A DNA stretch of 64,000 nucleotides from Faecalicatena sp. Marseille-Q4148 (lineage in GTDB: Bacteria; Bacillota; Clostridia; Lachnospirales; Lachnospiraceae): NCBI GenBank assembly GCA_018228665.1, contig CP073692.1, positions 1,810,046 through 1,874,045 of the forward strand, written 5' to 3'. Under the pieces are notes generated by a model, which saw only the letters and a list, made by a program, of their open reading frames with translations, was not told the DNA's origin and ran no database searches. Position numbers and translations under genes: made by a program. Of this stretch, positions 15,897 to 22,900 are shown in pieces; position 1 is the stretch's first letter; every line of letters starts with the position of its first letter.

Positions 15897-15922
15897 GCGG
15901 TCACGGTAATGGCCGCTTTTTT
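15896..15922 (+). terminator. Terminator of the XRE regulator
   Basis: AGCGGTC and GGCCGCT pair (one G-U) around ACGGTAAT and are followed by TTTTTT, starting at the last base of the stop codon. Confidence 0.8.
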
Positions 15923-16015
15923 CGTGACTTTCTTTATTATATTTTATAATGTTCTCGAAATGTCCGCTCCCTATACCGATAAGTATTCAAAAACTGTTCT
16001 CCAAACAGCCTTTTT

Positions 16016-16429
16016 CTATTCGCCGGTACTGCCAAAGCTGCCGGTTCCTCGTTCTGTTCCCAGATCGGTTACAAAATCCGCAATGACGATCGGCGTGATC
16101 ACAAGCTGCCCGATACGGGCTCCCTTAAAAAGAGACTGCGCCTGATTGCTTACATTGCTGATGATCGCATGGATCTCTCCACGGTAGCCGGAATCCACAG
16201 GTGGCAGTTCACAGACCAGACCTTTTACCGCCATACTGGTACGGGGAAAGATATATCCCGCATACCCATCCGGTATTTCCAGTCCAAAACCAAGAGGAAT
16301 TTTGGCGATTTCTCCGGGCTGTAAGGTGCAGTCATAGGGCAGATAAACATCTGCTCCGGCATCATTGCCATGCGGACGGTAAGGACGCTGGTGCTCCGGT
16401 ACGCCAAAGTCAATCAGTTTTATTTTCAT
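16016..16429 (-). CDS. dut: Deoxyuridine 5'-triphosphate nucleotidohydrolase (dUTPase)
   Basis: Hydrolyses dUTP to dUMP. All five trimeric-dUTPase motifs are visible in about 137 residues: DAGADVYLP (1), PRTSMAVKG (2), PPVDSGYRGEI (3), RIGQLVITPI (4) and RGTGSFGSTG (5). The ATG at 16429 is preferred because it overlaps the thyX stop (ATGA) and gives the usual MKIKLIDFG start. Directly downstream of thyX, it supplies dUMP for that enzyme, so the pair forms a small dTMP-supply unit on the mobile element. Confidence 0.93.
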   Translation of the reverse strand: MKIKLIDFGVPEHQRPYRPHGNDAGADVYLPYDCTLQPGEIAKIPLGFGLEIPDGYAGYIFPRTSMAVKGLVCELPPVDSGYRGEIHAIISNVSNQAQSLFKGARIGQLVITPIVIADFVTDLGTERGTGSFGSTGE

Positions 16430-17193
16430 CGGCAGCCTCCTTCCCAAAGAGCAGGATAGTCTTTTTCTAAAATATCCTCCGGCGTCATATCTGCCTCCAA
16501 TTTTCGCCCGCAGGTCATTTTACCTTCCAGACATCGATCCATCTGACAAAAAGGCCCGGTCAGTGATGGGGCAAACAAAGCAGGGCTTAGTTCATAAAGT
16601 TCTTTCCAGACCTTTAGCAGCACAATCCTTGTTTCATCAGTATTTCTCCGGCATACCCGCTGGCTGATGATATGTTTCCACTGATAAGGGGTGGCGCTGA
16701 TGAGCAGTACATTCCGTAATCCCTGGGGCGTGGCATAGCCGGCCGCATCGTGCCCGCTTCCGGCAGTGCACAGGGCTTCATAACATTTCATGCTTTCATG
16801 ACAGCTTTTTAAGTACAATTCCCGTACCACTGCCGGAGCCGTCATAATAGAATACGGGACAGCGAAATCCGCCTGTCCCGTATAGTTGCTGTACTGCAGC
16901 GATGCACTCATAAATTTTACTTCGTTCTGGTGGCGGGTGATCTGCGCCAGAAAACGCCTGCTGGCGCCGACAATGGCTACCGTGATCACCGCAAATTTCT
17001 GGATGGTAGGATGGGGAAGCGCCCCCATAGCTGCTACTGTCTGAACGCTGAATGATTTTTCGTAGAGCTCCATCAGGTCGTCCATTGAGGCAATCTTATG
17101 TCCCTGTTGGGTAAGCCTTGCCGCAAAGACCATGTTTTTTTCTGCTTCCGCTACCGCCTGGCAGTTCAAAATTTTTACTTCGATTCGTTTAAT
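16426..17193 (-). CDS. thyX: ThyX-like flavin-dependent thymidylate synthase (divergent)
   Basis: Expected to methylate dUMP to dTMP using FAD and methylene-tetrahydrofolate. Family features are the N-terminal VKILNCQ strand, ARLTQQG, a central ITRHQNEVKFMSASLQYSNY where classical ThyX has RHRxxSxNExSxRY, and ISQRVCRRNTDETRIV near the C-terminus. The central signature is clearly degenerate (RHQ instead of RHR). An obvious TTG at 17169 has no ribosome site and drops the first beta strand. I prefer the ATT codon at 17191-17193, eight bases after GGAGGG and overlapping the upstream TAA. It is followed by dut. Function is likely but should be regarded as unproven because of the altered signature. 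Confidence 0.75.
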   Translation of the reverse strand: MKRIEVKILNCQAVAEAEKNMVFAARLTQQGHKIASMDDLMELYEKSFSVQTVAAMGALPHPTIQKFAVITVAIVGASRRFLAQITRHQNEVKFMSASLQYSNYTGQADFAVPYSIMTAPAVVRELYLKSCHESMKCYEALCTAGSGHDAAGYATPQGLRNVLLISATPYQWKHIISQRVCRRNTDETRIVLLKVWKELYELSPALFAPSLTGPFCQMDRCLEGKMTCGRKLEADMTPEDILEKDYPALWEGGCR

Positions 17194-17506
17194 TGGTATG
17201 TCCCTCCTTTACAATCGCTTTCAGTAAGAACAGATAGTTCAGACTGTCTGTGATCTTTTCGTCCCATGTGTCCATCGGGTAAACCGTTTCCTCGGCAAAG
17301 CACATATCGTACAGAGAAACAATATGCTTTGCCAGCATACCGGCAAGGGCACGCTGGGGCGTTGTGTGCTGTAAAGCTGCCGCTGCCTTAAATGCACCCA
17401 GCCGGTCCGGGTCATCCCCGGTGTATTCTTTGGTTTTCCGTTTCAAGGTATCAGCACAGAGCCGCACCTGTTCGTCAAAAACGGCATTGACTTCATTTTG
17501 CGTAAT
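17189..17506 (-). CDS. Phage-type nucleotide-modification-associated protein (DUF1599-like)
   Basis: About 105 residues. KRKTKEYTGDDPDRLGAFKA, TPQRALAGMLAKHIVSLYDM and WDEKITDSLNYLFLLKAI match the pattern of small phage/ICE proteins associated with nucleotide modification. An open frame continues upstream to a TTG at 17569, but that extension is just the perfect hairpin 17535-17566. AGGAGGG (17514-17520) lies seven bases before an ATT codon (17504-17506), giving ITQNEVNAVFDEQ, which I take as the true start. It overlaps thyX by five bases under the starts chosen here. The exact role is unknown. Confidence 0.6.
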   Translation of the reverse strand: MTQNEVNAVFDEQVRLCADTLKRKTKEYTGDDPDRLGAFKAAAALQHTTPQRALAGMLAKHIVSLYDMCFAEETVYPMDTWDEKITDSLNYLFLLKAIVKEGHTN

Positions 17507-17519
17507 ATAGCATCCCTCC

Positions 17520-17566
17520 TTTGAAAACAAGAAACCGGCTATTCTAAAGCATCTTAGAATAGCCGG
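17520..17566 (-). terminator. Perfect hairpin after abiEii
   Basis: Arms CCGGCTATTCTAA and TTAGAATAGCCGG form a 13-base-pair stem with a six-base loop, followed by TTTCTTGTTTTC on the minus strand. It probably terminates or attenuates transcription between the AbiE operon and the thyX module. Confidence 0.75.
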
Positions 17567-17589
17567 CAAATAAATGGATATGTAATTGT

Positions 17590-18588
17590 TTATAGTGTAT
17601 TGATCTCTTTTTCCAGTTCCTGGACCGCTGCTATGACTGTCTCAAATGTCGGAACATCCCCATACAACATATCCTGCATAGAGTTATAGTCCGCTTCCAA
17701 TGCTGCAAACCGATATTCCGGCGGGAGTAATTTTAATGTGCCCGGCACAGCCTCCGGGTACTTCGCCCATGATCTGGGATAGAATTTCATTTTGAAATCT
17801 ACAACTTTCTTCAGGAGGTCAAGCCTGGAAAAAGCAGCTTCTTTAACCGGTGTTGCAGCCATGCGGTAGAGATCATAATAATGTCTGGAATACCGCTGCG
17901 GCATTTCCAAATGTTCCGGTCTGTTCGCTTCATGGTGCAGGATTGTGGCTTTTTCCCAGAAGGTCCGTTCCGGGGCAACGGTAAGGATTGCGGTTTCTTT
18001 TTGCTCAAAAATCTTCGGATAATATTTTGCCGCGTATGGTTCGATCAGCGCTGTTTTTGCAGGAGTCCACGCTGCCAGCGCACCAATCTCTAAACGGATC
18101 ACCTGTAAAGTCGCCGTATTCGTAAAAAGGTGCGGATAGGCGAAAATGACCGTCTGTTTATCCTTTTCATCTATGTAGACATTTGCTTCACAACCGATTT
18201 CCTGGGATAAGCCGGCTTTGACTGCCGGGCAGAATGTTTCGGACAGAAATACCTCTGCACGCACATTGGCTTCTTTGTTAAAAGCATCCTGTTTTGTATT
18301 GGAACGTTTCTCCCATGGTTCATCTTTGCCATATCCCAATACACGCCAGTCCAGAATCAAATCAATATCTTCTGAAAACCGGCTGATCAGGTGAAAGGCT
18401 TTTGAAAGGCTGGTACCACCCTTAAAGGTGATGGACTCTTTCCATGGTGAGCGGTGAAATAAATAATCCAGCGTAAAACATACCCAAAAGTCTTTTTCCA
18501 CGATGGCATCATTCAGCCCCATTTTATCTGCTGTATTTCTGAACAGCTCCCTGCGGTCGTTATCTGAAAGTCTTGCTATATTTCTCAT
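17590..18588 (-). CDS. abiEii: AbiEii-type nucleotidyltransferase toxin
   Basis: Toxin of a type IV abortive-infection/toxin-antitoxin pair; the family transfers nucleotides to RNA acceptors. In 332 residues the nucleotidyltransferase core has the GGTSLSKAF motif (about residues 57-65) and the catalytic acidic SEDIDLIL (about 73-80). These are followed by the AbiEii helical C-terminal region (VAPERTFWEKATILHHEA, SRHYYDLYRMA). Length is normal. Its start overlaps the antitoxin stop by four bases, as expected for a coupled pair. Confidence 0.92.
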   Translation of the reverse strand: MRNIARLSDNDRRELFRNTADKMGLNDAIVEKDFWVCFTLDYLFHRSPWKESITFKGGTSLSKAFHLISRFSEDIDLILDWRVLGYGKDEPWEKRSNTKQDAFNKEANVRAEVFLSETFCPAVKAGLSQEIGCEANVYIDEKDKQTVIFAYPHLFTNTATLQVIRLEIGALAAWTPAKTALIEPYAAKYYPKIFEQKETAILTVAPERTFWEKATILHHEANRPEHLEMPQRYSRHYYDLYRMAATPVKEAAFSRLDLLKKVVDFKMKFYPRSWAKYPEAVPGTLKLLPPEYRFAALEADYNSMQDMLYGDVPTFETVIAAVQELEKEINTL

Positions 18589-19202
18589 TGTACCTTTTCA
18601 CCTCCACAAATCTGCCGTATCGTATCGTAAACCCAATCCGTAGACTCGGTTGCTTCCTTCAAACAAGCCTGTTTATCCTTGTCTGTCAGTTTTTCGGAAA
18701 GCATCTGTATGACTTCTGGCGTAACATTCGATCTGCCAAGCGTTTTTAATGCCTGTATAACCAAACTTGTCATATAGGACAATCCGGTAATCTCCTTATT
18801 GGTCCGGTGCTTAAATTCCAGCTTTGTAGAGTTCCACTCGTAGGTCTTATATGGACCATCGCTGATATAGGACCATACTGCTGTTACCTGTGTTGAAAGA
18901 CCTAACAGGTTCAATGCTGTATTCCCACATGGGGCAATCGTCCAGTGATAACTTCGTGCCAATGCGTTCGCCACCGCTTCCGGGTCTGCCGCCACATATT
19001 CATCCAGAAGTTTGCTATATTTTGGTTTTTCATAAACTCCTTTCAAAATACGGCGCAATGTTCCTGATTGCACTAAACGGCTTAAACTTTGACGAATAGT
19101 GGATGTATCTGCAATATCCGCAAAATCAGACATCACAAAAACAGTTCCATCTTCAAGAGAAAGAACACGCTCTCGTATTCGTTTTGTATATCCGTTGTCC
19201 AC
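18585..19202 (-). CDS. abiEi: AbiEi-type antitoxin / transcriptional repressor
   Basis: Antitoxin partner with an N-terminal winged-helix domain (VFVMSDFADIADTSTIRQSL, LVQSGTLRRILKGVYE) and the AbiEi antitoxin domain behind it. The GTG at 19202 is chosen because GGGAGG lies close upstream; an ATG 18 bases earlier precedes the ribosome site. The family represses its own promoter by binding inverted repeats, and such repeats are visible directly upstream (19219-19250 and 19353-19384). About 205 residues, overlapping abiEii by four bases. Confidence 0.88.
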   Translation of the reverse strand: MDNGYTKRIRERVLSLEDGTVFVMSDFADIADTSTIRQSLSRLVQSGTLRRILKGVYEKPKYSKLLDEYVAADPEAVANALARSYHWTIAPCGNTALNLLGLSTQVTAVWSYISDGPYKTYEWNSTKLEFKHRTNKEITGLSYMTSLVIQALKTLGRSNVTPEVIQMLSEKLTDKDKQACLKEATESTDWVYDTIRQICGGEKVQ

Positions 19203-19218
19203 AATACCGCCTCCCTTC

Positions 19219-19258
19219 ATGTCACGAATATTATATATTATTCGTGACATGATTGCAA
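19219..19258 (-). promoter_or_regulatory. abiE promoter with operator 1
   Basis: A 32-base perfect palindrome (ATGTCACGAAT / ATTCGTGACAT arms around an AT centre, 19219-19250) contains a perfect -10 TATAAT on the minus strand (19230-19235). A -35-like TTGCAA lies at 19253-19258 with 17-base spacing. Binding of a repressor to this site would block RNA polymerase. The AbiEi antitoxin is the obvious candidate. Confidence 0.82.
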
Positions 19259-19352
19259 TAGGTCCTATTCCTCTTATTTTGAGTGTTCCCATTAAAAATC
19301 TGATTTATACATCAAAAATCAAAAATTTTGCAAGGCAGTACAGTTTTCATAT

Positions 19353-19384
19353 ATGTCACATATTTTATATATTATTCGTGACAT
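19353..19384 (-). promoter_or_regulatory. abiE operator 2
   Basis: A second 32-base imperfect palindrome of the same sequence (ATGTCAC ... ATTCGTGACAT), 134 bases upstream of operator 1 and touching the stop codon of the next gene. The spacing suggests cooperative or looping repression. The 100 bases between the two hold no gene. Confidence 0.75.
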
Positions 19385-19866
19385 CAGGCAGTTGGCAGGT
19401 AGATCCAGTCGTGCATCAGGCACACGCTGGGTTCATCCTCCCTGGGAACCAGACGGTAGGTACATTCCCCATAGACCGTGCGTTTGTCCTCGATCTCCAT
19501 GCCATAGGCTTTATAAAAGCGGTATTCCAGATTGGAGATAATACAGCGCAGGGTTTGCAGAGCCTCCCTTTGAGCTGATACGATCAGGTCACGGTCAATG
19601 CTGCGCTTCAAAAACAGCAGCGATTTGTAAAGCTGTACCTCTGTGCGGTAAGGGCGGCAGTCTTTCGTTTCCAGCCATCCGCAAAAAGCGACCGGTCCGC
19701 TCTGGATCACACTGCGGTCCGGGTGATAATACTCATAGCAGTCCAGGTTTGCCGTATTCAGAAGATAGAGCATTTCCCGGACTTCATTTTCCGGCATGTC
19801 GTAAAACCGCAAAAGCGAGCGGTAAAGATGGACATAGCCGGGAATGGAAATCATGGTATTTACCAT
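19384..19866 (-). CDS. Hypothetical ICE protein
   Basis: A 160-residue soluble protein I cannot assign. It is well composed, with a predicted mix of helices (YVHLYRSLLRFYDMPENEVR, LYKSLLFLKRSIDRDLI) and strands, no signal peptide and no membrane segment. The start has AGGAGG about ten bases upstream. It follows the adhesin-sortase gene in the same direction and is likely the last gene of that operon, ending at abiE operator 2. Confidence 0.6.
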   Translation of the reverse strand: MVNTMISIPGYVHLYRSLLRFYDMPENEVREMLYLLNTANLDCYEYYHPDRSVIQSGPVAFCGWLETKDCRPYRTEVQLYKSLLFLKRSIDRDLIVSAQREALQTLRCIISNLEYRFYKAYGMEIEDKRTVYGECTYRLVPREDEPSVCLMHDWIYLPTA

Positions 19867-19892
19867 AAAATAAAATCCTCCTTGTAAACAGC

Positions 19893-19919
19893 AGGTGCGG
19901 GAGCTTTTGCCCCCGCACC
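19893..19919 (-). repeat. GC-rich hairpin between adhesin-sortase and hypothetical gene
   Basis: GGTGCGGG and CCCGCACC arms flank an eight-to-ten-base loop. It has no clear T run on the minus strand, so it is more likely an mRNA processing or stability element than a terminator. Confidence 0.5.
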
Positions 19920-19928
19920 GTCTAAAAT

Positions 19929-22900
19929 CTATATTTCGTTATCTACTTTCACGAGTTTTCCCATGACAAGAAAGCGTCCTGTGCCGCCCGGCGTACAGGT
20001 AGAAAGGGTCAGTACCTTATCGCTGCAGGTCACAGTCACATCACTTTCCACCGCAGAACGTTCCTTCATAGCTGTAAGCCAGGTAGTATAAGCACCGTCA
20101 TCCTTCCAGGAAAGCTGCCAGGGAGAAGTTTTACTGCCGGATTCTTCCGGTTTTGCTGCAAATGCCGTAAAGATCTCCATGACATAACCCCCCTTCGGAG
20201 TAACGAGATACATCTGCCTGTGAGTATCAAAGTAACTTTGTTCATCGTACCGGTTCAGCAAGGCAAACATGGAACCATCCCGCATATTATGACCGTAAAT
20301 GATCGTATTGCGGTCTGAAAAATCTGCCCGGTTTTCATAGTCGGCAAACAGGCAGCCAACCTTGTTATAGGTCCCGTCATAAAGATGGTTCAGGTAATAC
20401 TCGTTGTTGTCGGTATGCGTCACCGGATAATTGAGCACCGTATCAGGAAGAGAAAGCCATCCGATGATGTCCGGTCCATTTTCACGGAGCGTTTCAAAGT
20501 CTACCGAAGGCAGGACAATATCGGCATCGTCCCGTTTTGGTTCTGTCGGATCGGGTGCCGACTCCGGGGAAGCTGTCTGCTCCGGTACTTCCACATATCC
20601 GGCAAGATCTCGATAGGCATCTTTACTCTCAGCATACTGGTTCAAGTCACGGAACACCAAAAAACCGCTGCCAAGAGCCACCAGAACGCAGAGTGAAAGG
20701 ACAGAAACCCCGACAGCCGTTCTTTTCGGGGAAGTCCTGCTGTATTTTCCCTTTTTGAAATAATACACAGCAAATACGCTGCCACCGATCAGTACGGCTG
20801 CCAGCAGTCCGCCATACAGGAAAATATACGGATCATCCCCGGTCTGCGGTACCGGCTTTTGAGGGGTGGAAGGATTGGAGGGAACAGAAGGCTTTTCCGG
20901 GTTCTTTGGGTTATCCGGCTTTTCCGGTTTTTCATTAAAGAACTGGACTGTAGATGTCTGATCTGCCTTGATCTCCACCGTAGCGGCATCAGGAATGATG
21001 TAATCCTTGCTTGCCCGGTTTGCAACTTCTGTTACGGTATAAATACCGACACGAAGGCCCTTAACTTCAATCACGCCGGATTTTGGAGTGGTGAATGTCT
21101 CGCAGTAGGAGCCGTCCGCACTCTTAACCTCGATGGCAAAACCATCTTTGCGCCCGTCGCTGGAATCCTTTGTGATCTTTAAGTTGCCGCGGTAAGCCTC
21201 ATTGGTAAACCCGTGCCCGGCTTCTCCATTTTCCACAACTGCGACCTGTCCATCTTCTGTGATGGAAAAATAGTAAGCGTTTGAGTCAGGCTGATAGCCC
21301 TCCGGCGCTTTGCTTTCTTTGATAAAGTAGCCGCCAGCCAGAAGGTTTTCCGCCGTATGATAGCCTGCATCGGTTTCTTTCAGCGTACCGATCTTTTGAT
21401 CGTCAGGATCATATTCCTGGTTGGCGTTGGAATCCGCATACAGGTCGAACACTGCACCGGGCAGGAAGCGCAGGAAAGAATTCTTGTCTTTCTTATCCTC
21501 CTTTTCCACAGGGGACGGTTCCTCCACAGCTTCGGTTTTAGTTACCTGCACACTGCCGCGGATCAGGGTGTTTTCCACACGGATCTCGATATGCTGTCCG
21601 TCTGCACCGATATATACATGGTGCTGCTGCGGGCTTACCGTATAAAGGTCAGGGGCAGAGATCTCCTTGACGATCCAGTGTCCGTAAGGAATGTTCTCAA
21701 AGGAAAAACTGCCGTCTTTTCCGGTAATAGCAGTAAGCAGCGCATTTTCTTCAGTAAATTCTTCGGTATCAGGTCTAAACAGACCCATGAGCGCACCGGC
21801 AAGCGTGACATCCTCGCCGCCTTCCGGGTTTTCCCCGACTTTTACACCGTCTACACGCCCACGGAGAAGTTCATTGGAAACAGCCTCGCCTTCATTGACA
21901 AGGATCTGTACCAGGGCGGTTTCCTGACCAGCATACTCAAAGACAACCGGATATTCTTGATCCGAAAGGATATAGGCGCCGTTGGTTGTGCGTTCCTTGA
22001 CATAATAGCTGCCAAAAGGCAGGTCGGAAGCGAAGGAAGCGCTGTAACCGCCGGATTCCTCAGACGAAACAGAGACCACTTCCAGAAGTCCACCTGCCGG
22101 GATTACGCTGCCATCTGCCGCCGTCAGGTCTGCGGAAGCATAAAGTCCAAAGGAAATATCCTTATATTCCTCGTTCATGCCAAGACCGAACAGGTCATCG
22201 GTCTCCATTGCCTTGAAAAGTGTGACATCCACTTTCTGGCGTTCGTCATAAAGACCGGCCGCTGTCTGTGTAACCTCTATGGTCTCACCCGCATAGGTCA
22301 GTTCCACATATTCCGGTTGAGGATTCAACACACAGCCGGAAGGCGCCTGACGTTCCTCCAGACGATAACGGCCAAGATAGAGAGACCCGCTTTTCGCTGT
22401 GCCGTCCTCGCCGGTCGTAAGTGTTTCCACAACCATATCTTTTTCTGCCCGCAAGGTACCGTCACCGGTATAAATATCTTCATCTGCGATCACATCATAG
22501 ACCGCTCCAGGAAGTCCGGCAACCTCATATACCGGTTGGTACAGTCCGTCGTTTTCCTGGACAGAAGCAAATACTTCTCCGGTCTTTGTGATGGTAAGCT
22601 GGCCTTTCTGCGGCATATTGTACTGCGTGACCGTCACAACCGCCTCGCTGCCGTCAATGGTAAACGGTACCGGCTGGTCGGAAAGCACATAGCCGTAAGG
22701 AGCAGCTACCTCATAAAGTTCATAATCCCCGGCGGCCAAAGGCTCCGGCAGCATCAGCCAGCCCTCGTCAGAAACATAGAAGGTATTCAGTGTTTCCGGG
22801 TTCGGATAGTAGACGGTCTGGGTGATAAATTCCCCGGTGGAAAGATCCTTGATCTGAAAACCGGTTCCGGTCACAGGGATAATCTTTCCGGTCTCTGCGT

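Noticed and set aside
17507..17569. Upstream TTG start of the DUF1599-like gene
   Set aside because: The extra residues are encoded by a perfect terminator-type hairpin and precede the ribosome site.
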